Shown here: in pieces, positions 33,449 to 45,541 of the stretch
How positions within the stretch are numbered: position 1 is the stretch's first letter
Layout of the letters: each line of letters starts with the position of its first letter
Source of the DNA: Puccinia triticina
Lineage: Eukaryota; Basidiomycota; Pucciniomycetes; Pucciniales; Pucciniaceae
Direction of reading: 5' to 3'
DNA length: 64,000 nt
NCBI RefSeq assembly: GCF_026914185.1
Contig: NC_070574.1
Coordinates: forward strand, 2,480,501 to 2,544,500
Notes under the pieces: generated by a model
What the model was told of the DNA's origin: nothing
The model's input: the letters and a program-made list of their open reading frames with translations, nothing else
Databases searched by the model: none
Made by a program: the position numbers and the translations under genes

Positions 33449-36400
33449 ACAGAGACTTTATTTTTTCTTTGTTTGAGAATGTATACAGTAATCTAGACAA
33501 ATTACATTACAACTCAAATAATTACCATAAAACTACTGTCTCCAAAATTATTGATTGTTATAAAGCCACGAGTAACATGATTGAGACCGGCGTAAAAAAA
33601 TCGCTGGAATTGTCCCAAGAACCTTTTGTTAAGATCCCAGAACTGAGAGAAATAGTTCAGAAAACTGAGAGAGAACTCCGTGACATAGTTAAAACTGTTG
33701 CTGCAGTAAGAGACTCCAATCTCACAGCGCAGGACAAATTAACTGATCTTGACATCAGCCTGGCGGACTTCAAAAATGAAGTAATCACCATGATTAAATC
33801 TGAGATAATGGTAGCTCAGCGTGAGCGTGAGGAGCACCAATCTGCTCAGTTACGAATTCTAATTGACCTTGTCAGTAACCAGGATGACACAATCAAAGAA
33901 GTTGCCAAACAAATCACTCAGTCTGTTTCGGAACAAATTAGCACTTTGAAACTTGAGATTAAGTCCCTTAAACAGGCAGCCTCTGGGATTCAAACTCCGC
34001 CCCACATGACCAATAAGGCGGAATCCATTGTTCAAGAAGAATTACAATTTAATAACCCTTTCTTGAACACAAAAGAGAGAGTCTTTCAAAATAAAGAAAG
34101 ATCAATGCCTCCCAAAAAAGAGGAACCTGTTGAACAAACCCCTCCTTACCAAAACCAAGCAAGACAGACCTCATCACATTTGAGCAACTTTGATATGTTT
34201 GCAATGAACAAACTCTTGCCACCCATCAAAGAATGGCCCAAATTCACCGGCGAAGGAGAATATGATCACATATACTTTATGAATTACATAGATCATCTCC
34301 TTGAGTCCTACGAAGCGTCAGATGAAATAGTGACATCCAGATTACCCCAATTGTTTGAAGGCATGGCCTTAGATTGGTTTGTAGGAAAAAAGAAATCAGT
34401 TGGCAAAATCAGCTGGAAGGAATGGAAGAAACTGATCCACTTACAATACGGCACTGACGTCTGGGAAGATAAAATGCTTGCCGCATATGAAACCGATTTC
34501 TTTGACCCTATGAAACATGTGCCTTACAAATGGTGCTTGACACAAAAGAAGAGAATTGACTGCATATATGATCAACCTTCTCAAAAATTTGTCACCAAGA
34601 AAATCTTGAAAAAGTGTCGGGGTGACTTAGAGCATGATGTAATGTGTCGCCTGCGAGATCCTGACGTAGACTTAGCAGAGTTAGTCTCAGTTATAGAATT
34701 GGTGATTGCTGCAAAAGGTTTAGATAAGAAGCCCAAATCTTATGAAGAAAGAAAGAGTGCTGTGTATAGAGATAATGCGCCCACCGGCACAAAACCTGCT
34801 GAAACTGCGCCAAAAAGGGCTAATATTCCTGAGTGTTATAATTGCGGGGAAAAGGGCCATAAGAGACCTGAGTGCCCCAAACCCCGCAGAAGGATTAACA
34901 ACATTGAGGTGTTTACAGATGACGAAGGCGACTCTGACACTGGATCCCAGTTTGATATAGTACATTTTGAAAATGACCGGGAGAGTGTCACCGGGGATTG
35001 TGGATCCGAACCAATAGCCCGCTGCAACGTGATTCAAGCAGACTTGGGTGACCCCCTTCACATTACAGTAATCCAAGGTGATTCAAACTTGCCACAAAAA
35101 TGGAACCCTTCCTCTGGAGTTGGACATGTATCTGATGCCAAATTGATGACTAATAAGCCAGAAGAAGGTATGAGTTATACCCTAGGCAAAACAAGTTACA
35201 CTACTGTGCTCTATGATGGTAAAGAAGTTAAAGCTCTCCTAGATATTGGAGCCTTCTGTTCATGTACCAGTACCAACTTGTTGAGCCGGTACTATCCAGG
35301 ATGGCGGGAGAAATTACTCCCAACCCCGCGTGCCAAGTTTAGTAGTTGTAATTCTGCACTTAAGCCTATAGGAGTTGTAAAGATGCCACTAATTTTCCCG
35401 CACACCAAGGGTTCACTTAGACTACATATAGAATTTGTAGTGTTAGAAGATGCTGTGTGTGATTACCTAATCTTGGGAAATGATGCATTCTGTCTTTACG
35501 GGATAGATGTTTTCCAAAGTAAAGACAGGTTCTACACTATAGGTGGAGATTGGAAAAGGAAGTTTGAGATATGTAACATCAATTTCCAGAGCCCTGTAAA
35601 AGGAAACCAAGACGAGAAAGAGCTGAACCGTTTCCGTCAAGATTACATGTCTCAAGCTGCCGTCAGTGACACACTGAGCAAAGACCAACATCTAGATGTG
35701 TTAAAAATTTGCTTTGAACATGAAGAAGCTTTCTGCACAAAAGAGGAGCCCATAGGTAATATCTCCGGACATGACATTGAGATAGAACTTACTTGCAAAC
35801 CTCCTTATCCCCCCGCGCTGAGGAGAGCGGCGTATCCCTCAAGCCCTAAGTCCCGTGAAGCACTAGAAATTCACATTAAGGAACTTCTAGAACTTAAAGT
35901 ATTGAGGAAAGTAGGCCATAATGAGCAAGTGGAAATAACTACACCAGTAATAATAGCATGGCATAATGAGAAGTCCCGCATGGTAGGAGACTTTCGAGCG
36001 CTTAACAATTATACGAAAGCGGATAATTACCCTATCCCCCGTATAGACCACTCGTTACATAACTTGGCTAACGCGAAGTTTATCACGACAATGGACGTGC
36101 TTAAAGGTTTCCACCAAATTCCTATTAAGGAAGAGAGTAGGCAATTTATGAGAATTATCTGCCACTTAGGTGTTTACGAATATTTGCGCATGCCTTTTGG
36201 TATTAAAAATGCGCCGTCCCACTTTCAGCGTATGATGGATACCATATTCGGATCTTTTATCCGACAAAGCTGGATGATGGTGTATATAGATGACATCATC
36301 ATATATTCTACGGACTGGGAGGAACATCTTGAGAAAATAAGATTAGTACTCAAAACGGCAATAAAATCCGGTTTGAAAATGTCCATTAAGAAATGCAACT

Positions 36401-38730
36401 TTGGATTCAAAGAACTTAAAGCCTTAGGCCATATTGTCTCAGGTTTATCACTAGCTATAGATCAAAATAGAGTGGCGGCAGTACTACTCAAACCTATGCC
36501 ACAGACTATTACGGAAATGCAGTCATTTCTTGGATTCTGTAGCTATTACCGTCAACACATCCCTAGGTTTGCAAACATAACCAAAAGTTTGTATGAACTA
36601 TGTAGCAAGGATGTATTTTTTGAGATGACCTACGGGAGAGTAGAAGACTATGAGCAGCTAAAGAGACTCATAACCACTGCCCCTGTCTTAGCTCAACCAG
36701 ATTACGCTCTACCATTCATCCTGTACATAGATGCTTGTTTTGAGGGAATAGGCGCCGCGTTACACCAAGAATTCATTATAGATGGAGTACCGGTAGAAAA
36801 ACCAATCTTGTTCATATCAAGACAAGTCCGTAAAACAGAGATGAGATACGGCGCTAGTCAGATGGAATGTCTCTGCCTCGTTTGGGCATTAGAAAAATTA
36901 CACTACTATCTGGAAGGTTGTAAAATCATAGTAGTCACCGACTGTACTGCTGTGAAAACTCTCATGAATATGAAAACACCTAACCGTCACATGCTCAGAT
37001 GGCAAATCGCAATTCAGCAATATAGAGGCCACATGACTATAATTCATAGAGCGGGAGCTAAGCATACTAATGCCGACGGACTAAGTAGATGGGCTCTACC
37101 CAATACTCCAGATAACCCAGCGTACGACCCAGAAGATGAGGATGTATTTCCAATCTTAGGCATTCATGTATGTGACATTGATGATGTATTCTTCGAAGAG
37201 GTCAGAGTTAGTTACAGTGAAGATATGGAGCTAGTTAAATTAATCAATATATTGGACAATGAAAACAGCGCGCCAGAATTGATTGCTAGTCTACCGGAGA
37301 AATGGCTTACTCCTTACAAAGCCGGACAATTCACACTCTTAGACGGCATAATTTATTTTCGCCATAGACATTCTAGCGTAATTGTGCTAAGCAAAGAGAG
37401 TCACATAAAAAATATGTTACAAGAATGCCATGACAATGTTGGTTCCGGTCACTTCTCCGAAGAGCGTACTGTTGAAAGAGTCAAACAAACCGCCTGGTGG
37501 ATTGACTGGAAAACCCAGGTTAAAGAATATGTTAAGTCATGTGAAATTTGCCAGAAGTCTAACAAGCAAACCGGCAAGAGATTTGGATTATTACAAACCA
37601 TTGCGGAACCAAAAACGCGGTGGGAAATAATCAACATGGATTTTGTAACTGGCCTACCCCCTGGAGGACCTTTCTCCTACAACTCTGTTCTAGTAGTAGT
37701 AGACAGGTTCTCAAAAAGAGCCAGGTTTATCCCGCATCATAAAGATGATACAGCTATGGAAGTAGCCATATTATTTTGGAATAGAATAATGGCTGACGTA
37801 GGTATCCCAAAAATTATTATAAGTGACAGGGACCCTAAATTTACATCAGAATTTTGGCGAAACTTGCATGATATGCTGGGTACTAAACTAGCTTTTTCCA
37901 CTGCATACCATCCGCAGACAGATGGCCTAGCAGAACGCATGATACAAACATTAGAAGACCTACTCAGAAGGTTCTGTGCGTTTGGATTAGAGTTTAAAAA
38001 CAGTGACGGGTACACGCATGATTGGGTCAACCTGTTGCCAGCATTAGAGATGGCATATAATAGCAGCAAACATTCTACTACAAAAGAAACGCCCTACATC
38101 TTAGAAAGAGGATGGATACCGCGGTTACCTAAGGATACTATTAATGATAAATTACCTGTAGCCCACCCAACCGCCGCGGACTTCAAAAAGATGTTAGACG
38201 CAACAAATTCTCACGCAGCCAGATGTGTCCAAGAAGCAGCAGAGTATAGTAAAACTCGCTGGGACAAAAGTCACAAAGAACCTGAATTCCAAATAGGAGA
38301 TCCAGTGCTTCTGTCCACAGTGAACTTTAATAATCTGGGAGGTAGCAGAAAACTGAAACCCGCGTTTGTGGGACCTTTTGTCATTAAGAACCTACACGGT
38401 AAAAATGCAGTAGAAGTAATTTTGACAGAAGAATTCAGTAGGAAACACCCTGTGTTTCCCGTAAGCCTTATCAAGAAATATGTTGCAAGAGCAAATGAAG
38501 TGGTCCCCAAACCGTTACCGGTACCCATAGAAGAACCTTCAAAGAAAGAACAACTTAAGGTACATAAGATCCTCAAAGATAAAAAGGAGAGGATTTCAGG
38601 AAAAGATACAAGGTTATACCTTGTAAGATACAGAAACCAATCTGCAGATAAAGATGAATGGCTGCCAGAAGACAACATCCCGGACGGTGCAATTCACCTA
38701 CGTAGCTACAGAGCTTCTAAACGTAAATAA
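33388..38730 (+). CDS. Gag-Pol polyprotein of the young chromovirus
   Basis: The frame is open from 32830, but its first in-frame ATG is at 33388, giving 1780 residues. The upstream part is low-complexity sequence in the frame opposite ORF1. Order: coiled-coil segment, capsid ([20 protein letters not shown]), zinc knuckle [14 protein letters not shown] (34835-34876), protease [15 protein letters not shown] (about 35228) with Ile in the D-S/T-G triad, RT with [13 protein letters not shown] and YIDDIIIY (36283-36306), RNase H ([30 protein letters not shown]), integrase H2C2 ([19 protein letters not shown]) and D, D, E ([30 protein letters not shown]), and a chromodomain ([31 protein letters not shown]). 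Translation may start by reinitiation after ORF1 (61-base overlap) or by frameshift. Confidence 0.92.
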   Translation: MEASDEGGGHTRQSLQSPTIDRDFIFSLFENVYSNLDKLHYNSNNYHKTTVSKIIDCYKATSNMIETGVKKSLELSQEPFVKIPELREIVQKTERELRDIVKTVAAVRDSNLTAQDKLTDLDISLADFKNEVITMIKSEIMVAQREREEHQSAQLRILIDLVSNQDDTIKEVAKQITQSVSEQISTLKLEIKSLKQAASGIQTPPHMTNKAESIVQEELQFNNPFLNTKERVFQNKERSMPPKKEEPVEQTPPYQNQARQTSSHLSNFDMFAMNKLLPPIKEWPKFTGEGEYDHIYFMNYIDHLLESYEASDEIVTSRLPQLFEGMALDWFVGKKKSVGKISWKEWKKLIHLQYGTDVWEDKMLAAYETDFFDPMKHVPYKWCLTQKKRIDCIYDQPSQKFVTKKILKKCRGDLEHDVMCRLRDPDVDLAELVSVIELVIAAKGLDKKPKSYEERKSAVYRDNAPTGTKPAETAPKRANIPECYNCGEKGHKRPECPKPRRRINNIEVFTDDEGDSDTGSQFDIVHFENDRESVTGDCGSEPIARCNVIQADLGDPLHITVIQGDSNLPQKWNPSSGVGHVSDAKLMTNKPEEGMSYTLGKTSYTTVLYDGKEVKALLDIGAFCSCTSTNLLSRYYPGWREKLLPTPRAKFSSCNSALKPIGVVKMPLIFPHTKGSLRLHIEFVVLEDAVCDYLILGNDAFCLYGIDVFQSKDRFYTIGGDWKRKFEICNINFQSPVKGNQDEKELNRFRQDYMSQAAVSDTLSKDQHLDVLKICFEHEEAFCTKEEPIGNISGHDIEIELTCKPPYPPALRRAAYPSSPKSREALEIHIKELLELKVLRKVGHNEQVEITTPVIIAWHNEKSRMVGDFRALNNYTKADNYPIPRIDHSLHNLANAKFITTMDVLKGFHQIPIKEESRQFMRIICHLGVYEYLRMPFGIKNAPSHFQRMMDTIFGSFIRQSWMMVYIDDIIIYSTDWEEHLEKIRLVLKTAIKSGLKMSIKKCNFGFKELKALGHIVSGLSLAIDQNRVAAVLLKPMPQTITEMQSFLGFCSYYRQHIPRFANITKSLYELCSKDVFFEMTYGRVEDYEQLKRLITTAPVLAQPDYALPFILYIDACFEGIGAALHQEFIIDGVPVEKPILFISRQVRKTEMRYGASQMECLCLVWALEKLHYYLEGCKIIVVTDCTAVKTLMNMKTPNRHMLRWQIAIQQYRGHMTIIHRAGAKHTNADGLSRWALPNTPDNPAYDPEDEDVFPILGIHVCDIDDVFFEEVRVSYSEDMELVKLINILDNENSAPELIASLPEKWLTPYKAGQFTLLDGIIYFRHRHSSVIVLSKESHIKNMLQECHDNVGSGHFSEERTVERVKQTAWWIDWKTQVKEYVKSCEICQKSNKQTGKRFGLLQTIAEPKTRWEIINMDFVTGLPPGGPFSYNSVLVVVDRFSKRARFIPHHKDDTAMEVAILFWNRIMADVGIPKIIISDRDPKFTSEFWRNLHDMLGTKLAFSTAYHPQTDGLAERMIQTLEDLLRRFCAFGLEFKNSDGYTHDWVNLLPALEMAYNSSKHSTTKETPYILERGWIPRLPKDTINDKLPVAHPTAADFKKMLDATNSHAARCVQEAAEYSKTRWDKSHKEPEFQIGDPVLLSTVNFNNLGGSRKLKPAFVGPFVIKNLHGKNAVEVILTEEFSRKHPVFPVSLIKKYVARANEVVPKPLPVPIEEPSKKEQLKVHKILKDKKERISGKDTRLYLVRYRNQSADKDEWLPEDNIPDGAIHLRSYRASKRK

Positions 38731-38779
38731 TTTTAGAAAGTCAGCTAAGTTAAGAGTAACTTATCTTGGTGGTGGGGAA

Positions 38780-40029
38780 TGTCAGCCGGGCTACCATTCT
38801 AGAATAGAGCCCCGCCTGCAGCTCCGGTAGCGCAGCCAAGAGCACCGTAAACCGGGTGCAGAGCAGACCGCAGCGCGGATCTCTGCGCAGCATAGATTTG
38901 TTTTAAATTGTTTTAAATATTACAAATAGCTTCCTAGAGAAGCTAGACACCAACGGGACCGCCGCGCGGTCCAGAATCTCTTCTGTACAATATATCCCAA
39001 CTAGGTACAAGTAACAAAAACAAGGGAGCATGTATAAAAAGACCCACTCAGAAGACCCACGTAATACTCAGCAGACAGCCACTGGTTGCGCGAAAACTAC
39101 GTGGGCTTGTTAGCGGCTAAATCACTCAGCCACGCGATACAGAGTACTGTAGTACCTGGTCGCATGGAAACAACAGCCGCCAGTAGGCGGCTAAACAATC
39201 AAGCCACGCGACTCAGAGAACTACAGTACCTGGTCGCGTGGTAGCAATCTTCTTCCGAGCTCCGTCGCAGCAACAGTAGCGGAAAGACTCGGACACGAAT
39301 CGCCGAAGAGCTCCGCATAGGAACCGACTCCTAGTGATCCTCCACTCGAGAGCAGAGGATCTCTAGCGTGTCATTTCGAGTAGAACTCTTTAAACGAGTT
39401 CCGAGAAGAAAGAATCTTCCTTGTGACCGGTATCCAAGAGATACGGGTCTTACGAGTAGCAAGACCAGTAAAGAGGCTGTGCCTTCCAACAAAATGTATT
39501 GGAAGGCCATCCAGGAGAATAGCGAGCCGACGAGCCTCCCAGAAACAGCATAAAAGCCGGTGTTGGGAGGACTCTGGCTCCCCAGAATCATCAATCACTT
39601 TAACCGCCCAGCAGCGCACTACTTCGCCGAACATATTCGTTGATCAGTTCGCTCTCAGCTTGTGTTAGATTGTTTTTAGATTCATTGCTCGTCGCTGGAC
39701 TCCTGCTCCAACAGTAAGTCCAGCTCATTTTCTCTTTATCATCTCGGGAGTAATCCCCATCAATTATATACTTGGGAACTTGTCGAACAACCCCCGCTTG
39801 TCGGACCCCAGACAACACAGGACATACTACCCCTGCTTGTCAGGCCCTGTAAGAACCGCCCCGGAGGGCACCTTAACCATTCCGCTGCTCTCGCGGCCCC
39901 TCCGTTACATCCCATCAGGGATATAAATCTTTATAAACCATCATCTTACCGCGTCTACAGACGCGACCACTCGCCGCAGTCACTCGTGTAGCTAGAGGAC
40001 TTCGTGTCTTGGCATCACCGAGCCTGACA
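38780..40029 (+). repeat. 3' LTR of the young chromovirus
   Basis: This 1250-bp copy appears identical to 30726-31975 and is followed by the duplicated GGATT. It would provide the transcript end. Confidence 0.96.
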
Positions 40030-40983
40030 GGATTACTTTTACTTCAGATACTCCAGCTATTCCTTTCCTACATATAAAACTCACCTCATACATATGAATT
40101 CTGGTCACCTTTCCCCTGCTTTGGACTCTGGACCCCTTGTACTCTGGACCCCATATAAAATCTTCTTCTTCTAGGAATTCTGGACTTTCTCCTCAAGTAT
40201 TCAACCCTCTTCAAGTCACATGGCCACATTGGATTTCTGGACTTCTTTGGACAGCAGTAGATATTCTTTCTGTTAAATATATAAATACCTCAACTCTTCA
40301 TTCTGGATTATCATTAGCTTCATCATATATCTTCATACTTACCTATCCTCTGGTCTAAGCTTCCATCCCTTGCTCCCCTCTTACTAGTTCAGTGATGCCC
40401 ACTGAATTTTAGTCTTACTAGTCTATGGATATTACATTAGATTTTAGTCTTCTTTTTTACTAGTCTATGGATATGCCATTAGATTTTAGTCTTCATAATT
40501 GGTCTACTACACTTAGTTAGTATATTGTCCACTCCCCCCTGTCTCAACTCTCTTCTTCATAAGCTTATATTTTCAGTAGTTCAGTTCTAGTATTATGTTA
40601 TATAGTGAATCTTCTAGTTTTTCATAGTGTTTGAGATATTCAGTTTTATATAGTTAATTAGTTTAGAACTATCTTCTTCTGGACTTGGACTTTTGGACTT
40701 CTTTTATGGACTCTATGGACTTCTTGTGGACATTGGACCCTTGGATTGGACTCTCAGGACTCCTTTTTGGACACTGGATTTTGGACTTCCTTGGTTGGAT
40801 AACTACTTCCCTCTTTGCTTGGACCTCTCTCAGGAATTGGCCTCTTTGGTTGGATAACTACTTCCCTCCTTGGATTGGACTAACTCCCTTTTCTTATTTC
40901 TTTTTTTCCCCAAATTTCTCTTCTTCACTTTTTTCTTTTTTTTCCTCTCAGTGTCTGGGGACAGACAATAAGTTGGGGGAGCT
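40030..40983. other. Decayed 3' internal region of the shell LTR element
   Basis: This is CT-rich DNA without a gene, with loose repeats of TTGGACTTC, GGATAACTACTTCCCTC and TAGTCTATGGATAT. It continues the sequence broken at 30725 and ends in the purine tract before the 3' LTR. Confidence 0.55.
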
Positions 40984-42035
40984 TGTGGTAACCCTGTTCC
41001 TGTTCATACTTTCACCCTCATATCACCTAAACCCTTCATAAATACTTCATAATTACTTCATATTCAGATTCTACACCCCATTTTACCCCTAGTCACCCAC
41101 TCATTTCACCTAGGATTTCCAAATGGATCAGCAGTTATTGGCATGTATAGTTTTGGCAGGTATTTTTTTCATACATATCCTTAGCTTTATTGCATACATC
41201 ATTCATTAGTATCATAGCTACATAGGACTGCACATCTTACATAACTTCATTACTCATTTTTCTCTTCATATGCATCAGCAGTACATTCCTTCATAGCTCT
41301 TGTAGTTATTACCAAATGCTCATCATTATTTCATCTTCCACATATTTACCTTTCATGTACACTCATTGGTCATTGCACCTTCATCAATACTGCTCATCTT
41401 CAGCTATTGTCACTATGTGCTCATCATGTACCACCCCCCTGGTACTTCTCACATATATAAAAACCCCTCTAGATGTTGTATCCCCATCATGCACTTTCTA
41501 CTACATCCCCTCTGTAGCACCTTTTACACTACCCTTATACATATATAAACACCCCTCTAGATGTTGTATCCCAATCATGCACTTTCTACTACATCCCCTC
41601 TGTAGCACCTTTTACACTACCCTTATATGCACTTTCACCCACTGCACTCTGTATGCACCTTCCCCTACATACACTCTGTAGCACCTTTACATACCTCACT
41701 TAGATAACATTTCACCCCTCAGAAATATATCCCCAGCATATATCTCATTACCCATCTCAGAGTGACTCCCTGAGAGCTTCTGCTTTTCTCTCCATCTCAC
41801 TTCTCCTCTCTCCCTCAGTAGGATTGATACACCTCAAACTCATAAAGTGTTAAAGTCATCTAAGTCAAAGAAAATCATCAGCCACACCCTTTTCTTTTTC
41901 TTGGTGTAACCCTCTCTCCATCAGCATTAGTCAAGAGGGCAGCCTCACCAGCACCTGTAGCCTCTTCTACATTATCAGTAGTGTAGTTGACTATTTCCCC
42001 TCACAGCTCTTTCCTGATTGTTTACGAGTTCCACA
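40984..42035 (+). repeat. 3' LTR of the shell LTR element
   Basis: It starts TGTGGTAACCCTGTTCCTG and probably ends GAGTTCCACA. Relative to the copy at 11665-15383 it carries a tandem duplication of about 80 bp (41457-41536 and about 41539-41620, with ACCCCTCTAGATGTTGTATC). The shared sequence ends at 41850, because the 5' copy is truncated there. Confidence 0.7.
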
Positions 42036-42860
42036 CCGGTTAGTACCGGCCAGCAAGAGTAAAGCACTATTTATACTCTTGATGGCCGCTACTGACCGGC
42101 CATCAAGAGGTTATACACATACTCCTCAATGGCCTGTCAGTACACCGGCCATTGAGACAAAAACACTAAACTCTCAAAGGCCCGTACTGGCCGGTCATCA
42201 AGAGAAAAACTCTCTTGGTGATGTGCCCTTGATGACCAGTCAGTACCAGCCATTGAGAGGAACATAATACACTCTTGATGGCCTGGACTGATTGGCCATC
42301 AAGAGGACATGCGCATCTTGCACAGTGACCCAACTGGTCATTGAGAGCAAAGCGCTTCACTCTTGATGTCCAGTCAGCGCAGGCCATCAAGAGTGTAGTA
42401 TATTCCTCTTGATGGCCGGTACTGACGGGCCATTGAGTGGTGTGTGTATTTCCTCTTGATGGCCAATCAGTCCAGGCCATCAAGAGTGTATTATGTTCCT
42501 CTCAATGGCTGGTAATGACTGGTCATCAAGGGTGATGTGTATACACATCACCAAGAGAGTTTTGCTCTTGATGACCGGCCAGTACGGGCCTTCAAGAGTT
42601 TATTGTTTTTGTCTTGATGGCCGGTGTACTGACAGGCCATTGAGGGGTATGTGTATCACCTCTTGATGGCCGGTCAGTAGCAGCCATTGATAGTATAAAT
42701 AGTGCTTTACTCCCGCTGGCCGGTACTGACTGGCCATTGAGACGGTGCAGGGTGTTCCTCTTGATGGACGGTACAGACGGGCCATCAAGGGAGCTAGGTG
42801 TGTATGTCCCCTCAATGACCGGTTAGCACCGGCCATTGAGGGAGGCGTGCTCTCTTGCAC
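42036..42860. repeat. Hairpin array forming a palindrome of palindromes
   Basis: About fifteen units of the form CTCTTGATGGCCGGT...ACCGGCCATCAAGAG, each a short inverted repeat, are joined by variable AT-rich links. The array as a whole is also inverted: about 42040-42310 (links such as AGTAAAGCACTATTTATACT, GGAACATAATACACTCTTG) is mirrored by about 42430-42735. The units match those at 11205-11320 in the other arm of the shell. There is no coding capacity; transcripts would fold into long double-stranded RNA. Confidence 0.9.
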
Positions 42861-42994
42861 CTGCCACTGAGAATGGCAGGTGACGACACACCCGGGGCGC
42901 GAGTTTGAATTTGAGTTTGGATTTTGTCAGCGCGACACAATCCGGTTTACGTCAGCTGTTTGCTGGCGGTGGGCCTGGACTGCTGGAGATGCTC

Positions 42995-43050
42995 TTAGCT
43001 CAGCAGTAGAGCAGGTCTAGTGTACCATGACTATGACATGGGTTCAACTC
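42995..43050 (+). repeat. SINE copy 2, middle piece
   Basis: TTAGCTCAGCAGTAGAGCAGG and the following bases to GGTTCAACTC match 9571-9622 of the intact copy. The piece begins with the TTA shared with 10732-10734 and ends with GTTCAACTC, the left 9-bp duplication of the next composite. Confidence 0.9.
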
Positions 43051-43424
43051 CGAACTTAACCCAAGTCCCTCGCTGCTGCGGTTGTCTGGTCTTGCAAAGC
43101 AAGCCTCTGATAGCCCTTGGCAGGAGGGACTTGCGCGCTATCACCCCCTTTTGCAGAGCCTAGAAACTCCATTTGGCTGGGTTTTTTTTTCAAACCATCA
43201 CAGTTCCTTGCCCTCAATACTTCAAACCTTGAAAATTTGCTTGGCGCAGAGCCTTGCTTCTTGCCTGTCAATTGATACAATCTTAGTTATTTTACACAAC
43301 TCCTTCAAATAGATAAATTTTCAAAGTTGACCAAACCTTGGAATTTACTGAAGTCAAGTCACAGAAGAGATCCGTGCTCAATTTGTTTGTTTTTTTGACT
43401 TACAGTCAAGCCTCTGAGCCCTTG

Positions 43425-44620
43425 ATCGCCGCACAGACCCGCCATCAAGACCGTATAACCCTCTGGATGACTGGTAAAGACCAGTCATCGAGAGAGATAT
43501 ATACAACGCCCTGGATGACCGGTACAGACAGGTCATCAAAGGGATATGTAAAAAATCTTGATGACCGGTCTGTGCTGTCAGGATTCAGGGTCAATCCCGA
43601 ATCAAAGGAAGCGCAAGGCTATTAAACCTAACCCTACCAGGGACCAAGGTAAGCCGGCGCGACTCTCAGGCGCATGCAATATGCATGTAGCTCCCAGGTG
43701 GATGGAACAAGCAAAAGCTAATTCCTCTGCCCCTTTCCGTTTAGCCACGTCATCACCCAACGCAGAGCCCAAGCAACCCAAATACGCCAAGCAACCTACA
43801 AGGTAAGCTTGCTGATTGGGATAGCCATAGCTAGGAGGAGTTTAGCTGACTAGACTTTCTGTCTAATGTTACAGCACACTTCCACCCAACGCCCAACCAG
43901 ACTGTTTAGGTTCCAGCCTTCGTGATAGGATCTCTAACTCCGCAAACGGAGGTAAGTCCATCACTGTTGTGCCCTTAGCCGCAAAGGTACTAAACTGATA
44001 AGTCGAATATGCTACCAGCAATTGACATTAGCAGCTTCGGTACTCTTGCGGCACGTATCGGCGATACTATTGCTTCAGGCTCATCAAGCTAAAGTAAGAG
44101 AAATCTTACCTTGCTCTCCGCTATAAGGGAGAGCTTTCACTGATGATGACTACAGTCCTCATCAGCAGATCTTTCGATTCCACAGCTGCACAGCAGCCAG
44201 CTTCTTCATTCACTAGTACCCAAGCGAATCTGCTCTTAGGTACATTAATTATCCTTGTTTTCTTATTTCCTTTATCTTTGTTATGCAATCCGCATTAGTT
44301 CTAACAAAAGAAATAAATATCTTAGTTGTGTCAAACCTAACATGTGCCGGTCATCAAGGGGAATCAACACTCAATGGCTAGTACAGACTGGCCATCAAGA
44401 GTATACAAACCTCTCAATGACTGGTCTGTGCCGGCCATCAAGGGGACTTGACACTCCTGATGACCGGTGTTGACCGGTCATCGAGGGGACTCGACCCTCT
44501 CAATGACCGGTACTGTGCCGTTCTTTGAGAGGGCTTTATCCTCTCGATGACTGGAGCATACCGGTCATTGAGAGTGTCAAGTCCCCTCAATGACCGGTTG
44601 ATCCGAGTCAGTAGCACTCT
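43425..44620. repeat. Hairpin arrays in element C
   Basis: Units such as GATGACCGGTACAGACAGGTCATC (given as two half-sites, GATGACCGGT and ACAGGTCATC) occur at 43440-43580 and again, closely packed, at 44340-44605. The core is TCAATGACCGGT facing ACCGGTCATTGA with short links. The DNA between (43590-44330) has no supported gene. Confidence 0.85.
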
Positions 44621-44810
44621 TAAACATATTTTATATTGTATAATTTTTCAGGATTGCCATGAGTCCGTAAATAGAGAACAAAAAATACAAGCCTCAGTGC
44701 TTGCATGTTGGGCTGGTCTGGAGCAAAAAAAAATACTAGTTCTTGCGGAATTACAGAGATACACAAGGAAAAGTGAAAACAGGGGTGAAAATCCCATTCT
44801 CCATGCGCCA

Positions 44811-44828
44811 GGGGGGGGGGGGGGGGGA
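44811..44828. repeat. Poly-G tract
   Basis: A run of about 18 G follows CGCCA and precedes AGGTACAG. Length may be unreliable in assembly. It sits just outside the right subterminal palindrome of element C. Confidence 0.8.
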
Positions 44829-44890
44829 GGTACAGTATAAGTCCCTCCTGCCAAAGGCTGTTGGAGGCTCGCTTCGCGAGTCACACACCC

Positions 44891-45541
44891 CTAACTTAAC
44901 ACAAGACCCTCTTCGGAGGGCCTGGTGCAGCCTGGCTGGCGCGGAGCACCCCTTGCAAAGCAAGCCTCCCTCCGAAGGAGGGACTTGCGCCGTATACCCC
45001 CTACCCGCCCTACTCTTTTTGGCATTTGGCAGGGCATTATTTTAGAAACACTATCAAATTTGATCCACTCAACTTTTTTTTTCTTGTTCAGTGTGCCATG
45101 ACCGCCTGCTTCTTCTCTAAAAGCATGCCCAAAATCAAGTGTCCCACTCACTTCAAAATTGGTCTTTTTCCTTGTTTTCCATGGGCAATACATCCGCAGG
45201 CTGCTTATGTAATGTAAAGCCACCAGTCAGAGTACAAGGAGTGGTGCCATCAAACCTGAGCACTTTGAAAGTCTTATTATGACAGTAAAAAATGGTGAGA
45301 AGGTCCAAAAATAATGCTACATATCCTACAAGATGCAGGAGAAGAAAGGGGTCAAGTGGCTCAGCGGAACCTTCATGCTATTCCTCACAACTGAGGAGGT
45401 ACAAGCAATAGAATGGAAAACAGCAAAAAAAACAAGAAAGAGTAGGGCAAGCACTGGCGCATAGTGTATAAGTCCCTCCTTTGGAGGGTCCCTGCGGGAC
45501 GGCGTCCCCCCTCCACAAAGAGAGGGTCTTAGTTAAGTTAG
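44891..45541. mobile_element. MULE-like foldback element B, 651 bp
   Basis: The left end CTAACTTAACACAAGACCCTC is mirrored by GAGGGTCTTAGTTAAGTTAG. The flanks CACACACCC (44882-44890) and CACACGCCC (45542-45550) are a 9-bp duplication with one change. Subterminal palindromes (AAGTCCCTCCTTTGGAGGG, GTCCCTGCGGGAC) resemble elements A and C. It inserted into the right terminal repeat of element C, its own relative. Confidence 0.9.

Larger units (their letters stand above)
30726..40029 (+). mobile_element. Young, structurally complete Ty3/Gypsy chromovirus (9.3 kb)
   Basis: The 1250-bp LTRs (30726-31975 and 38780-40029), starting TGTCAGCCGGGC and ending CACCGAGCCTGACA, appear identical throughout. 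The 5-bp duplication GGATT lies at 30721-30725 and 40030-40034. ATTGGGGGTCTGGCCGGGA follows the 5' LTR as the likely primer-binding region, and GGTGGGGAA precedes the 3' LTR as a short purine tract. The long Gag-Pol frame has no stop. Identical LTRs indicate insertion very recently in evolutionary time. It landed inside the decayed internal region of the shell LTR element. Confidence 0.96.
11665..42035 (+). mobile_element. Old LTR retrotransposon (shell) holding most nested insertions
   Basis: A sequence starting TGTGGTAA[A/C]CCTGTTCCTG occurs at 11665 (split by another element, resuming at 14616 and ending near 15383) and at 40984, same strand, with near-identical sequence for over 700 bases. 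The second copy follows a purine tract (TTGGGGGAG, 40973-40981), so it is a 3' LTR, and the first is the matching 5' LTR, truncated. The 3' LTR probably ends at 42035 (TTCCACA, inverse of the TGTGG start). Exactly there the hairpin unit broken at 11664 resumes, which supports one insertion event. The flanks CTGG/CCGG are not a clean duplication. The internal coding part is decayed or replaced by later insertions. Confidence 0.65.
10735..42994. mobile_element. 32-kb composite: PIF/Harbinger-like foldback shell stuffed with nested elements
   Basis: The left end GAGCATCACCAGCAGTCC and right end GGACTGCTGGAGATGCTC are inverted repeats flanked by TTA on both sides (10732-10734 and 42995-42997). 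The 3-bp TTA/TAA duplication is typical of PIF/Harbinger elements. Inverted homology continues inward for more than 200 bases: the left arm at 11074-11310 mirrors the right arm at about 42735-42970. The outer flanks join into the SINE seen intact at 9535, which proves that everything between was inserted. The shell's own body is mainly hairpin-array DNA (11205-11320 and 42036-42860); no transposase for it is present. Confidence 0.88.
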
